From: Bacteroidales bacterium
Lineage (GTDB): Bacteria > Bacteroidota > Bacteroidia > Bacteroidales > JAUNSR01
DNA length: 64,000 nucleotides
Direction: 5' to 3'
Assembly (NCBI GenBank): GCA_030539115.1
Contig: JAUNSR010000006.1
Coordinates: 58,026-122,025, forward strand
The translations under genes and the position numbers were made by a program. Shown in pieces: positions 1 to 9,206 of this stretch. Within the stretch, counting starts at the first letter, position 1. Each line of letters begins with the position of its first letter. The notes under the pieces are model-generated. The model saw only the letters and a list, made by a program, of their open reading frames with translations, was not told the DNA's origin and did not search any database.

Positions 1-596
1 ACCATGTTTGCAATATCTTCAGGGGTGCCTATCCTTTCAACCGGATGCTGGAGCTTGTCGTTTAAAGAATATTCATTTGAGGTTGTATTTATCCAACCCG
101 GGGATATTGAATTGACTCTTACTCTCGGTGCCAGTGAAATGGCAAGAGAATGGGTCAGTGCGCTGATTCCGCCCTTTGAAGCTGAGTAACTCTCGGTTTG
201 AGGCTGGCTCATTCTGTCTCTTGAAGATGATATATTAATGATGCAGGCATTTTTATTCCAATAATTGTCGAAAAGTTTTGCCAAATAAAACGGAGCGGTA
301 ACTCCAACTCTTAATGCATACTCAAACTCTTCATAACTACACTCGTCAATGCCCTTCATCGGAGGAAGTGCATTGTTTATCAGGATATCAATATGTTGGT
401 GTTCGGAAATTACCTTTAAGGCAAAACTTTCTAAAGAAAGTTTGTCGGAGAGGTCTCCAACAAAACAATTATTTTCCTTTATATCAATTATACATATTTT
501 AGCGCCAAGCTTTTCATATTCAGTGGCGATAACTTTTCCGATGCCCGATGCGCCACCTGTTATAACCACCACCTTGTCTTTAAAAAAATTTTCCAT
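1..596 (-). CDS. SDR family oxidoreductase (3' end cut by window edge)
   Basis: Reading leftwards from the ATG at 596 the frame stays open to base 1, so about 198 residues are present and the C-terminus lies outside the window. The product is a classical short-chain dehydrogenase: a glycine-rich nucleotide loop TGGASGIG near residues 13-20, an NNA motif, a catalytic serine in NISSS, and the YSASKGG Tyr/Lys pair. The SPG segment after the active site is also present. The family uses NAD(P)(H) to oxidise or reduce alcohols, sugars or acyl groups; the substrate cannot be read from sequence. It follows a YgbA-like gene on the same strand after 108 bp, so co-transcription is possible but unproven. 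Confidence 0.88.
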   Translation of the reverse strand, partial: MENFFKDKVVVITGGASGIGKVIATEYEKLGAKICIIDIKENNCFVGDLSDKLSLESFALKVISEHQHIDILINNALPPMKGIDECSYEEFEYALRVGVTAPFYLAKLFDNYWNKNACIINISSSRDRMSQPQTESYSASKGGISALTHSLAISLAPRVRVNSISPGWINTTSNEYSLNDKLQHPVERIGTPEDIANM

Positions 597-704
597 AGCG
601 TTTTGTAGATTATTATTAGATATAAATTTGTTGCTATATTTTATTAATAAACATGCAATTACCCTCAAAAGAGGAACAAAAATTATTTAATAATATAGTT
701 TTTA

Positions 705-1022
705 TTATCTTTTTGGTGTTTTTGCCTCATCTATAAGATGACGAATAGCCATAATAGGATGAACAAACAACATTCTTGGGCCTGCAACTTTCATCACCTC
801 TTTTATTCTTTGCTTCATTTGAGGAGAATAACAATGAATAGGACACTTTCTACAGCTCGACTTGTTGTTTCCAAAAGGACATCTGTCGAGACGTTCCTTT
901 GCGTACTCCAAAAGCTCCGTACAGGCAGGGCACAATGCTTCATCACCTTTGCTCCACTTGCAATATATATGAATCATCTCTTCAACGGTCTCTTTCTCTC
1001 TTTGTATTTTATTTTTTTTCAT
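705..1022 (-). CDS. YgbA-like, nitrous oxide-stimulated promoter family protein
   Basis: A 105-residue cysteine-rich soluble protein. Paired cysteines occur in CPAC, CPFG, SCRKCP and the following CYSP, a pattern that suggests metal or iron-sulfur binding. The length, the CxxC spacing and the MIxxYC and VRxMMxxAGPRM-like segments fit the YgbA family (named 'nitrous oxide-stimulated promoter'), which in enterobacteria belongs to the nitrosative-stress regulon. The molecular function of the family is poorly known. No neighbour here belongs to nitric oxide metabolism. It is divergent from the tetR gene at 1279. Confidence 0.75.
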   Translation of the reverse strand: MKKNKIQREKETVEEMIHIYCKWSKGDEALCPACTELLEYAKERLDRCPFGNNKSSCRKCPIHCYSPQMKQRIKEVMKVAGPRMLFVHPIMAIRHLIDEAKTPKR

Positions 1023-1194
1023 AATGTGTAAATCGGCAACATTAGTTAGTAAAGTACATGTCTATAGGTCTAATGCAAATATATTCATTATAGATTGTTT
1101 TTTTCATGCCCGAATAATTCTTTAATTGAGTTAATCATTATTTAAGAAAAATTTTATCCTTTTTAAATGACAATGAAATAGAATATATTTTACA

Positions 1195-1228
1195 TTTGTA
1201 TTATTAACAATATTGTTAAACATTTTTG
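1195..1228 (+). promoter_or_regulatory. Promoter of the efflux operon with embedded palindromic operator
   Basis: A TTTG at 1195-1198 and a CATTTTTG at 1221-1228 are placed like the Bacteroidota -33 and -7 elements (22 bp apart). The spacer holds a perfect 16-bp palindrome, TTAACAATATTGTTAA, at 1204-1219. An operator inside the promoter and 60 bp upstream of a tetR-family gene is the usual layout for autorepression. A further half-site TTGTTAA overlaps the -7 box. Confidence 0.6.
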
Positions 1229-1278
1229 TTAATACAGTAAATCAATACAGAACACCGAGAAACAAAAACGTATAAAAT

Positions 1279-2037
1279 ATGAGTGAATCAAAAAACAGCA
1301 CCAACACTGAGCATTTAATACTTGAGGCGGCTGAAAATGAATTTTTAAATAAAGGCTTCGATTCTGCCAAGACAACAGAAATAGCAAAATCGGCAGGAGT
1401 AACTCATGCAATGCTTCACTATTATTTCAGGACAAAAGAGAATCTGTTTAACAAAGTATTTGAAGATAGAATCGAACTCTTCAGCAGCTCATTATTTTTA
1501 AACGACAGGGATAATGATTTTGAAATCAAACTTGACAGAATACTGGAATCACAAATGGCAGGCTGCAATAATTATGAAAAGGAGCTTAGAAAAAAAACAA
1601 TAAACTTTCTGTTGATAGTATCTCAAATGATGAGCCGGCATTTTGATTTTATTGTGGAAAACCCGCTGCTTCCGAGATTTGTTGTCAATGAATTAATATC
1701 GCGTCCTGAAAGAATGGATAATTTTTCAGAAAGGCTGAAAGATATAGCAGGCGATCTCAAATCATCCTTTGAAAAAGATTTGAATTTTCTAATCTCACAA
1801 GGCTCAATCAACAGTGTAAGCAGTATAAATCTTCTTCTGGATATTGTCTCTCTCAATGTATTTGTGTTTATAACTTTCCCTATTGTAAAGCTTTTCGCCC
1901 TGAATGATTCAAAATCGGCTGAAGAGTTTTTTATGGAAAGAAAAAAAGAAAATATATCAACAATTCTTCATCGGTTAACAAACGACAAGAATCTTATAGC
2001 TGAAATACTTGATGTAGTGGAAAAGAGACATCAATAG
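1279..2037 (+). CDS. TetR/AcrR family transcriptional regulator
   Basis: A 252-residue protein whose first 60 residues form a TetR-type helix-turn-helix; recognition region TTEIAKSAGVTHAMLHYYF at 32-50. The rest is an all-helical ligand-binding and dimerisation domain. It is the first gene of a seven-gene same-strand run encoding a complete tripartite ABC efflux pump, and a perfect palindrome lies in its promoter. The inference is that it represses the whole operon, itself included, and is released by a pump substrate. E. coli CecR (YbiH), which controls ybhGFSR, is the closest known arrangement. Confidence 0.9.
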   Translation: MSESKNSTNTEHLILEAAENEFLNKGFDSAKTTEIAKSAGVTHAMLHYYFRTKENLFNKVFEDRIELFSSSLFLNDRDNDFEIKLDRILESQMAGCNNYEKELRKKTINFLLIVSQMMSRHFDFIVENPLLPRFVVNELISRPERMDNFSERLKDIAGDLKSSFEKDLNFLISQGSINSVSSINLLLDIVSLNVFVFITFPIVKLFALNDSKSAEEFFMERKKENISTILHRLTNDKNLIAEILDVVEKRHQ

Positions 2038-2065
2038 AAATCATAAAAGAAAAGATCATTTATTT

Positions 2066-3370
2066 ATGAAAACAAAAATCGTTATTCAACAAGGATTATT
2101 AATGATACTCTCTCTGATGCTATCCTCTAATGTGTCTGCACAATATACGATAGAGGAGCTCCAAAAGAGTGCACAAGAAAATTATCCATTGATTGATAAA
2201 TATTCATTACTTGAAAAAAGCGAAGAGTTTACTATATCAAATATCGACCGACAGAATCTTCCTCAAGTTACTGTTGTTGCTCAGGCAACTTATCAGTCAA
2301 AAGTTACAGGATTTCCCAATCAAATGAAGGATATTTATTCTCAGATGGGAATTGACTTGAAAGGATTAAATAAAGACCAGTACAAAGCTGTTGTTGATGT
2401 CAATCAAAATATTTGGGACGGTGGAAATATTTCTGCTTCAAAAAATATTGCCAAAGCTGAGAATGAGGTCAAAGTCAAAGAAACAAACCTGCAAATTTAC
2501 GAGATAAATAAAAGAGTAAACGATATATTCTTTTCTTTGCTTCTTCTCAATGCTTCTCAAAAACAGAATGAAATCTATAGAGAACTTTTAAATGCCAATC
2601 TTGAAAAGGTTAAATCATTTGTCAAAAATGGAGTTGCCCTAACATCAGATGCACAAATGATTGAAGTGGAAATTTTAAAATCCGAACAACAATTGGTATC
2701 GATAGAGTCTAATAAGGAAGCTTTTCTTCAAATGCTCTCTCTTCTTACGGGAAAGGATATAAAATCATCGGCAATGCTTTTAGAACCGACCATTAATGAA
2801 TATGGTTTTTCAGGGGATATAAAGAGTCCTGAATTGGAAATATTCGATTCTCGGATTAATCTTTTAAATAAAAGAAAAGAGGAAATTAAAGCCTCCTCTA
2901 TGCCAAGGATAAGCGCATTTGTACAAGGAATGTATGGAAATCCCGGATTGAATATGTTTGAAAACATGATTAATGACAAATGGTCGTGGGATTATATTGC
3001 AGGTTTAAGACTGCAATGGAATATAAGCTCATTATATTATAAGAAAAATAGGACAAAAATATTAGATACCGACAAAGAGATAATTAATAATCAAAAGGAG
3101 ACATTCTTATTCAATACCAACCTGAAGATTTCTCAGCAGCAGGCAATGATTTTAAAGGCAGAGAAAGTGCTTTCTCAGGATGAAAAGATTATAGAGCTTA
3201 GAGAATCGATAAGGAAGTCCGGTGAATCAAAACTTAAAAATGGGATTATTGACATAACAGACTTGCTCAATGATATAAGCAATGAAAATCTTGCCAAAAC
3301 AGACAGGATACTGCATAAGACCGAGCTTCTAAAAAGCATATATGATCTAAAATTCACTACAAACAATTAA
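2066..3370 (+). CDS. TolC family outer membrane efflux protein
   Basis: A 434-residue protein with a Sec signal peptide (likely cleavage after Ala25, SNVSA|Q) followed by two long helical, coiled-coil-rich repeats typical of the outer membrane efflux (OEP) fold. It should form the trimeric outer-membrane and periplasmic channel of the pump encoded by the next five genes. It starts 28 bp after tetR and ends 10 bp before the HlyD-type gene, so one operon is likely. In E. coli the YbhGFSR pump borrows a TolC encoded elsewhere; here the channel is encoded in the operon. Confidence 0.9.
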   Translation: MKTKIVIQQGLLMILSLMLSSNVSAQYTIEELQKSAQENYPLIDKYSLLEKSEEFTISNIDRQNLPQVTVVAQATYQSKVTGFPNQMKDIYSQMGIDLKGLNKDQYKAVVDVNQNIWDGGNISASKNIAKAENEVKVKETNLQIYEINKRVNDIFFSLLLLNASQKQNEIYRELLNANLEKVKSFVKNGVALTSDAQMIEVEILKSEQQLVSIESNKEAFLQMLSLLTGKDIKSSAMLLEPTINEYGFSGDIKSPELEIFDSRINLLNKRKEEIKASSMPRISAFVQGMYGNPGLNMFENMINDKWSWDYIAGLRLQWNISSLYYKKNRTKILDTDKEIINNQKETFLFNTNLKISQQQAMILKAEKVLSQDEKIIELRESIRKSGESKLKNGIIDITDLLNDISNENLAKTDRILHKTELLKSIYDLKFTTNN

Positions 3371-3380
3371 TATTCACATT

Positions 3381-4268
3381 ATGAAAAAAATATATTTCCT
3401 TGTTTTAATATTATTCTCAGCTTGCAGCTCGAATGATAAAAACTTTGATGCAACAGGATTTTTTGAAACGACAGAAGTTACTGTTTCTGCAGAAGCAAAC
3501 GGAAGAATTACGAGTTTGAATATTTCTGAAGGCTATGAGCTGAATAAAAATCAGTCAGTCGGAGCAATCGATTCCATTCAGCTTTATTTAAATAAGCTTC
3601 AATTGGAAGCTTCAATGAAGTCTGTAACGAGCAGCAAGCCGGATATATCCAAACAGATTGCAGTATTGAATGAGCAGATTGCCAAACAAAAAACCGAGAA
3701 AAAACGTATTGAAAATCTTTTGAAAGATAACGCAGCAACAACAAAACAGCTTGATGACATAAACTCGGTAATAAAAGTTCTTGAAAATCAACTCTCAGCC
3801 ACTCAATCAACTCTTAATAAAAATTTTTCAAGCCTTGATGCTCAAAGCTCGGCTTTGGATATTCAGATAGCACAGATAAATGACAGGCTCGAAAAATGCA
3901 GAATAATTTCTCCTATTAACGGTACTGTGTTAAATAAATATGCTCAGGAGGGAGAACTTGCTAATATCGGAAAACCGTTGTTTAAGCTCGGAGATACAAA
4001 AAACATGTTTCTTAGAGCCTATGTCACCTCCGGTCAGCTTGCCGGGATAAAGACAGGCGACAAGGTAAAGGTAACAGCAGATTTCGGAGGTGATAAACAA
4101 AGAGAGTATGAAGGCATAGTAACCTGGATATCTTCGAAAAGCGAGTTTACTCCTAAAACAATTCAAACCAAAAATGAAAGGGAGAATTTGGTTTATGCCG
4201 TGAAAATTGCTGTTGAAAACGACGGATATATAAAAATAGGAATGTACGGTGAGGTGATATTTAAATAA
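3381..4268 (+). CDS. HlyD/YbhG-type periplasmic adaptor, lipoprotein
   Basis: A 295-residue membrane fusion protein. A lipobox LFSAC puts the lipidated Cys at residue 15, so the adaptor is anchored by lipid. A biotinyl/lipoyl-like half (VTVSAEANGRITSLNISEG) is followed by a coiled coil at about 75-160 and the second lipoyl half and beta-barrel (ISPINGTVLNKYAQEGE). This is the standard adaptor joining an inner-membrane ABC transporter to a TolC channel. It lies between tolC and the ATPase genes with gaps of 10 and 20 bp. Confidence 0.9.
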   Translation: MKKIYFLVLILFSACSSNDKNFDATGFFETTEVTVSAEANGRITSLNISEGYELNKNQSVGAIDSIQLYLNKLQLEASMKSVTSSKPDISKQIAVLNEQIAKQKTEKKRIENLLKDNAATTKQLDDINSVIKVLENQLSATQSTLNKNFSSLDAQSSALDIQIAQINDRLEKCRIISPINGTVLNKYAQEGELANIGKPLFKLGDTKNMFLRAYVTSGQLAGIKTGDKVKVTADFGGDKQREYEGIVTWISSKSEFTPKTIQTKNERENLVYAVKIAVENDGYIKIGMYGEVIFK

Positions 4269-4288
4269 CAATATTTGAATCTATTTAT

Positions 4289-5200
4289 ATGTCAATAATA
4301 GATATAGAAAATGTCAGCAAGCATTACGCCAAGACTGTGGCTGTTGACAATGTGAGTTTAAATATAGAGAAAGGTGAAATTTTTGGCATTATTGGTCCGG
4401 ATGGAGCAGGTAAAACCACTCTTTTTAGAATGATGACCACACTTATCGTGCCTGACACGGGCAAGATTAATGTAAACGGTAGTGACAGCGTAAAAGATTA
4501 CTTCAGAATAAGAGAGAATATCGGTTATATGCCGGGGAAATTCTCTCTTTATCCTGATCTATCGGTTGAAGAGAACATTAATTTTTTTGCTTCAATCTTT
4601 GGCACAACACTAAAGGAGAATTATCATTTGGTTGAAACAATTTATAAGCAAATTGAGCCATTTAAAAAGAGAAAAGCCTCTGCCCTGTCCGGCGGCATGA
4701 AGCAAAAACTTGCTCTTTGCTGTTCGCTTATCCATGCACCTGAAATACTATTTCTCGATGAACCGACAACCGGCGTTGACCCGACTTCAAGAAAGGAGTT
4801 TTGGAATATGCTCGATCAGCTGAAAAACATAGGTCTTACAATAGTTGCCTCAACTCCATATATGGATGAAGCCTCAAGATGCGACAGAATAGGATTGATG
4901 AGAAATGGGAAGTTTCTCGGTGTGGATAGTGTTGAAAATATCATTAAAAAGTATGATAAGCAACTCTGGGGAGCCAAGAGCAATGACATGTATAAGCTGC
5001 TCATTGATTTGAGAAAACACAAAGATATTGAGAGTTGCTTTACTTTTGGCGCAGAACATCACTTCACGACCTATAAAGGCACGACATTGGATATAGAAGA
5101 GCTTAAGAAATATCTGAGAGAGAAAAATCACAACAATATATCTGTTTATCCATTGAAAGCAAATATAGAGGATTGTTACATTAATCTTGCACATAATTAA
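4289..5200 (+). CDS. ABC transporter ATP-binding protein (YbhF N-half-like)
   Basis: A 303-residue ATPase with intact motifs: Walker A GPDGAGKTT at 36-44, signature LSGGMKQ at about 133-139, and Walker B LFLDEPT at 154-160. The C-terminal 80 residues form an extra domain. It is paired with a second ATPase gene that begins 2 bp after its stop. In E. coli both ATPase units are fused in one YbhF protein, and the GPDGAGKTT form of Walker A is typical of the YbhF N-terminal half. It should energise export through the two permeases downstream. Confidence 0.9.
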   Translation: MSIIDIENVSKHYAKTVAVDNVSLNIEKGEIFGIIGPDGAGKTTLFRMMTTLIVPDTGKINVNGSDSVKDYFRIRENIGYMPGKFSLYPDLSVEENINFFASIFGTTLKENYHLVETIYKQIEPFKKRKASALSGGMKQKLALCCSLIHAPEILFLDEPTTGVDPTSRKEFWNMLDQLKNIGLTIVASTPYMDEASRCDRIGLMRNGKFLGVDSVENIIKKYDKQLWGAKSNDMYKLLIDLRKHKDIESCFTFGAEHHFTTYKGTTLDIEELKKYLREKNHNNISVYPLKANIEDCYINLAHN

Positions 5201-5201
5201 T

Positions 5202-5939
5202 ATGGAAAATGCCATTCATGTTGAAAATCTCACAAAGAGCTTTGGCAGTTTTAAGGCTGTTGACAGTATCTCTTTTGAAGTTGAAAAGGGGGAAATATTC
5301 GGGTTTCTTGGAGCAAACGGGGCAGGGAAAACTACTGCAATGAGAATGTTGTGCGGATTAAGCATTCCTACCTCCGGAAAAGGGACTGTTGCCGGCTTTG
5401 ACATCTTCAGTGAATCTGAGAAAATAAAGCAAAGCATAGGATATATGAGTCAGAAGTTCTCACTTTATGAGGACTTGACTGTAAGTGAAAACCTTACTCT
5501 TTTTGCAGGCATTTATGGAATGAAAAGAGCGGTTATAAAAGAAAAAAGCGGTATTATTCTTAAAGAGCTTGATTTGTGGAGAGAAAAAGATTCTCTTGTA
5601 AAGTCTTTGCCCACAGGATGGAAACAAAAGCTTTCGTTCTCTGCTGCAATTTTCCATAACCCAAAAATAGTTTTTCTTGATGAACCGACAGGTGGCGTTG
5701 ACCCAATGGCAAGAAGACAGTTTTGGGAAATGATTTACAAAGCATCTGAAAACGGAATAACTGTTTTTGTAACCACACATTATCTTGATGAATCTGAATA
5801 CTGCAACAGGGTCTCAATAATGGTTGATGGGAGAATTGAAGCTCTCGATACCCCTAAAAAGCTAAAAGAAAAATATAATGCCGATTCTATGGATACTGTT
5901 TTTCAAAAGATTGCCGTCAAAGCACAAAGAGGGGAATAG
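5202..5939 (+). CDS. ABC transporter ATP-binding protein (YbhF C-half-like)
   Basis: I chose the ATG at 5202 (245 residues). An in-frame TTG at 5187 would overlap the upstream gene and adds nothing conserved. Walker A GANGAGKTT is at 37-45 and Walker B VFLDEPT near 157-163. The ABC signature is unusual: PTGWKQK at 137-143 replaces LSGGxxQ. A degenerate signature in one of two ATPase units is common in asymmetric exporters, so one of the two ATP sites is probably weakly hydrolytic. It should heterodimerise with the preceding ATPase. Confidence 0.9.
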   Translation: MENAIHVENLTKSFGSFKAVDSISFEVEKGEIFGFLGANGAGKTTAMRMLCGLSIPTSGKGTVAGFDIFSESEKIKQSIGYMSQKFSLYEDLTVSENLTLFAGIYGMKRAVIKEKSGIILKELDLWREKDSLVKSLPTGWKQKLSFSAAIFHNPKIVFLDEPTGGVDPMARRQFWEMIYKASENGITVFVTTHYLDESEYCNRVSIMVDGRIEALDTPKKLKEKYNADSMDTVFQKIAVKAQRGE

Positions 5940-6069
5940 TGTGCGTGAATTATCGATATAAATATGCTTAAAGAAAAACATCTCTAAACATTTTATCAAG
6001 AGAGGTTCAAAAAAGCTTCTTTTAAAAATTATTCGGACTTAAAAGTATTAATAAAAAAATAATGGTTTA

Positions 6070-7179
6070 ATGAAAGTTTTTGGGGCATTCATAATAAAAG
6101 AATTTAATCACATCATTCGTGATAAAAGAACAATATTGATACTGATTGTTATGCCGATTGTTCAAATTGTGCTCTTTGGCTTCGCTTTGTCCGTTGAAAT
6201 AAGCAACGTAAATGTTGCAGTTATTGCTCCAACTTATAACAGCAACATAAATAGGCTTATCGAAAAAATCGATGCAAATGAATATTTCACCGTTAAAATA
6301 AGACTAAACAATTATAAAGAGGCAGACAAATTGATGAAAGAGGGTAAAATTGATGCCGTTGTTTACTTTGAAAAAGATTTTGATGAAAGCTCCATCAAAG
6401 ATAACACACCCGATATAGGTATAATTGTCGATGCATCGAATCCAAATACGGCAAGTACCGAGAACATGTTGCTCAGCTCTATAATCAATGACTTTGTAAG
6501 CAGCGAAATGAATAAAGGCAACATTCATACAACGCCTATGGATATTAATGTAAGGCTTCTGTTTAATCCAAGGATGGAAAGCTCCTATAATTTTGTCCCT
6601 GGGGTTATGGGGTTAATTCTTATTATCATTTGTACAATGATGACATCAATTTCTATTGTAAGGGAAAAGGAAAGAGGCACAATGGAGGTTCTACTAACCT
6701 CACCGGTTAAACCGATATCAATAATATTGGCTAAGATGGTCCCCTATTTTACTGTATCTTTTGTAAATCTGATAACGACATTGCTATTGGCGTATTTTGT
6801 GCTACAAGTTCCTATGGAGGGATCACTTTTGTCGGTAATAAGTATTTCCGTATTATATATATTTCTTGCCTTGGCGCTTGGATTATTAATATCTACATTA
6901 GTTAAGACTCAGGTTGCAGCAATGCTTTCATCTATAATGCTATTAATGATTCCGGTTATTATGCTTTCAGGTATGGTTTTCCCAATAGAAAGCATGCCGA
7001 AATTTCTTCAATACATATCAAATATAGTACCTGCCAAGTGGTATATTATGGCAATAAAGAAATTGATGATTGAAGGATTATCTCTATCACATATTATTAA
7101 GGAAACAGTAATATTATTTGTGATGACAACAGCTTTAATATCGCTTTCACTGATAAAGTTTAATAATAGGCTGGAATAA
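6070..7179 (+). CDS. ABC-2 type transporter permease (YbhS/YbhR-like)
   Basis: A 369-residue inner-membrane protein with the ABC-2 layout: one N-terminal membrane segment (about 22-42), a large non-membrane domain to about residue 175, then a cluster of five membrane segments. The motif REKERGTMEVLLTSPV, typical of ABC-2 permeases, sits near 200. It is a paralogue of the next permease (7355-8461) and the two should form the heterodimeric membrane part of the exporter. A 130-bp gap separates it from the ATPase genes. Confidence 0.9.
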   Translation: MKVFGAFIIKEFNHIIRDKRTILILIVMPIVQIVLFGFALSVEISNVNVAVIAPTYNSNINRLIEKIDANEYFTVKIRLNNYKEADKLMKEGKIDAVVYFEKDFDESSIKDNTPDIGIIVDASNPNTASTENMLLSSIINDFVSSEMNKGNIHTTPMDINVRLLFNPRMESSYNFVPGVMGLILIIICTMMTSISIVREKERGTMEVLLTSPVKPISIILAKMVPYFTVSFVNLITTLLLAYFVLQVPMEGSLLSVISISVLYIFLALALGLLISTLVKTQVAAMLSSIMLLMIPVIMLSGMVFPIESMPKFLQYISNIVPAKWYIMAIKKLMIEGLSLSHIIKETVILFVMTTALISLSLIKFNNRLE

Positions 7180-7240
7180 TATTTATAAAAATTGGTGATA
7201 ACAAGATTAATATAGGTTATTGCTTTTTTCTGATGTCACA

Positions 7241-7324
7241 AAAGATAATGCAAGCCGAGTTCAATAAGCAATTGAAAGCGCCAGCTTTCTAATTGCTATT
7301 GACGAGGCGAAGCTTATCTTATCC
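7241..7324 (+). repeat. 84-bp palindromic dispersed repeat, copy 1
   Basis: This 84-bp unit lies between the two permease genes and matches the tandem units at 63842-64000 at both ends: AAAGATAATGCAAGCCGA at the left and a GAGGCG.AGCTTA.CTTAT.C right end. The centre is a hairpin with arms GCAATT/AATTGC and AAAGC/GCTTT. The inner arms differ from those at 63.8 kb yet remain complementary. Inserted within an operon, it could fold in the mRNA and alter processing or relative expression of the two permeases. Confidence 0.8.
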
Positions 7325-7354
7325 AAAAAATGGGAATAAAAAAACAAAAGATAA

Positions 7355-8461
7355 ATGAGTGTACTAAGTTTTTTAATAAAAAAAGAGCTTAAACAATTTA
7401 TACGGAATCCATTTTTGCCGCGTCTGGCATTTGTTTTTCCATTTGTTGTAATGCTTTTAATGCCTTGGGTGGCTACCATGGATATTAATGAGGTAAAATT
7501 ATCGATAGTTGACCAGGACAATTCTTTATCTTCTCAAAGACTTATAAACAAGATTGATGCCTCTGATTATTTCAATCTGAAAACAGTATATAAGGAATAT
7601 GAAAAATCATTGTCTGATTTGGAAAATGGAGATAATGATATAATACTCGAAATACCTCATAATTTTGAGAAAGATATAATCAATGGTGAGAAAAGTTCTT
7701 TGCAAATATCAGCAAATACAGTTGACGGCACAAAAGGCACACTTGCAAGCAATTATCTAACAGGAATAATATATAATTTTGCCTCCGAGATAATGGCAGA
7801 GAAAGGTTTAGCTGCTGATACCGGGAATCTTATCGAGACAAATTTCATGTATAATGAGTTTCTTAATTATAAACATTTTATGATTCCTGCTCTTATTGTT
7901 GTTGTCATTATTATGATGTGCAGTTTTCTTCCATCAATAAATATTGTAAGTGAAAAGGAGATTGGAACCATTGAGCAAATTAATGTTACACCCGTTAGTA
8001 AGATTGCTTTTATTTTCTCAAAACTTATTCCTTATTGGGCAATGGGAATAATAATTCTGACAATATGTTTTGCATTAACAGCTATCGTTTACTCCTTAAC
8101 ACCGGCTGGTGGTTTCTTTAATGTCTATCTTATATCAATTATATTTATTATAACAATGTCCGGGTTTGGATTGGTTATTTCAAACTATTCATCCACCATG
8201 CAGCAGGCAATGTTTATAATGTATTTTTTTATGATGATATTCATGCTTATGAGCGGAATATTTACTCCTGTAAGTTCAATGCCCGATTGGGCACAATGGC
8301 TTTCTTATCTTTCTCCTCCCCGTTATTTTGCAGAATCGATGAGAAGCGTTTATCTTAAAGGAAGTTCTATTGTTGATCTGAGAAATTCTATTGGACTGCT
8401 GACTCTTTATGCTGTTTTTCTTAATGGATGGGCGGTGATTTCTTATAAAAAAAGGATGTAA
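7355..8461 (+). CDS. ABC-2 type transporter permease (second subunit)
   Basis: A 368-residue paralogue of the upstream permease with the same layout: N-terminal membrane segment at about 25-45, a large external domain, then five membrane segments from about residue 170. The conserved SEKEIGTIEQINVTPVS stretch follows the second segment. It completes the seven-gene efflux operon. Families of this kind export drugs, bile salts, lipids or polysaccharide precursors; nothing in the sequence fixes the substrate. The 175-bp gap in front of it holds the 84-bp palindromic repeat. Confidence 0.9.
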   Translation: MSVLSFLIKKELKQFIRNPFLPRLAFVFPFVVMLLMPWVATMDINEVKLSIVDQDNSLSSQRLINKIDASDYFNLKTVYKEYEKSLSDLENGDNDIILEIPHNFEKDIINGEKSSLQISANTVDGTKGTLASNYLTGIIYNFASEIMAEKGLAADTGNLIETNFMYNEFLNYKHFMIPALIVVVIIMMCSFLPSINIVSEKEIGTIEQINVTPVSKIAFIFSKLIPYWAMGIIILTICFALTAIVYSLTPAGGFFNVYLISIIFIITMSGFGLVISNYSSTMQQAMFIMYFFMMIFMLMSGIFTPVSSMPDWAQWLSYLSPPRYFAESMRSVYLKGSSIVDLRNSIGLLTLYAVFLNGWAVISYKKRM

Positions 8462-8579
8462 ATTAAGGCTGATACTTTTATTTGTATATAATTTAAATAT
8501 CTTTGCGATGTTACGGGTTTGAATTAATTTTCAAGCCATGCAATAATCATTTTTTATTATGAAATAAATCACATTATCT

Positions 8580-9092
8580 ATGAAGAAAATAATTTTTTCA
8601 TTTCTTATGGCTGTTGCCGCAATCTTTCAGAGTCAGTCACAAGACATTGCTTCAACCAACATAATTAATAAGGGAGACAAATCACCAAGCTTTGAGATCA
8701 TTTCCACAAATGGAAATGTAAAATCGAGTGATTTAAAAGGGAAAGTAGTGCTTATCAATTTTTTTACCACTTGGTGCGGTCCATGTCAAAAAGAACTTGC
8801 TGAGGTGGAGAAAACTCTTTGGCCTAAGTTTAAAGACAACAAGAATTTTGTGATGCTTATTATAGGAAGAGAGCATAATGAAGAGCAGCTTTCCAAGTAT
8901 AATGAAACAAAAAAATTCAGTTTTCCTCTTTACCCTGATGAGAATAAAGCCGTTTACTCGCTTTTTGCAAAAAATTATATTCCACGGTCATATCTTATTG
9001 ACAAAAATGGCAAAGTAGTGTTTCAATCTGTAGGTTTTAATGAGAATGAATTTTCAGAATTGATGGGCCTTATTGAGAATTTGAGCAAATAG
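8580..9092 (+). CDS. Secreted TlpA-like thioredoxin-fold protein
   Basis: A 170-residue protein with a Sec signal peptide (about residues 1-20) and a thioredoxin domain of the TlpA/ResA type. The catalytic WCGPC is at 65-69 within INFFTTWCGPCQKEL, and the cis-Pro region (NYIPRSYLID) is present. It should act as a periplasmic thiol-disulfide reductase. No cytochrome c maturation gene or other obvious client is adjacent. It is monocistronic, with a clear terminator at 9207-9243. A TATCTTTG about 70 bp upstream of the start may be its -7 box. Confidence 0.88.
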   Translation: MKKIIFSFLMAVAAIFQSQSQDIASTNIINKGDKSPSFEIISTNGNVKSSDLKGKVVLINFFTTWCGPCQKELAEVEKTLWPKFKDNKNFVMLIIGREHNEEQLSKYNETKKFSFPLYPDENKAVYSLFAKNYIPRSYLIDKNGKVVFQSVGFNENEFSELMGLIENLSK

Positions 9093-9206
9093 AATTAAGA
9101 TTTTCAATTTAACAGCAAGGTAAAAATTTAATTTTATCTATTCATTGTTGACAATTGATTTGGATTATCGATAAAAATCACAAAACATCTTATATACAAA
9201 TAATTA

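Noticed and set aside
349..690. 113-codon rightward reading frame inside and beyond the SDR gene
   Set aside because: It is antisense to the SDR gene, whose motifs are intact, and its translation has no protein character.
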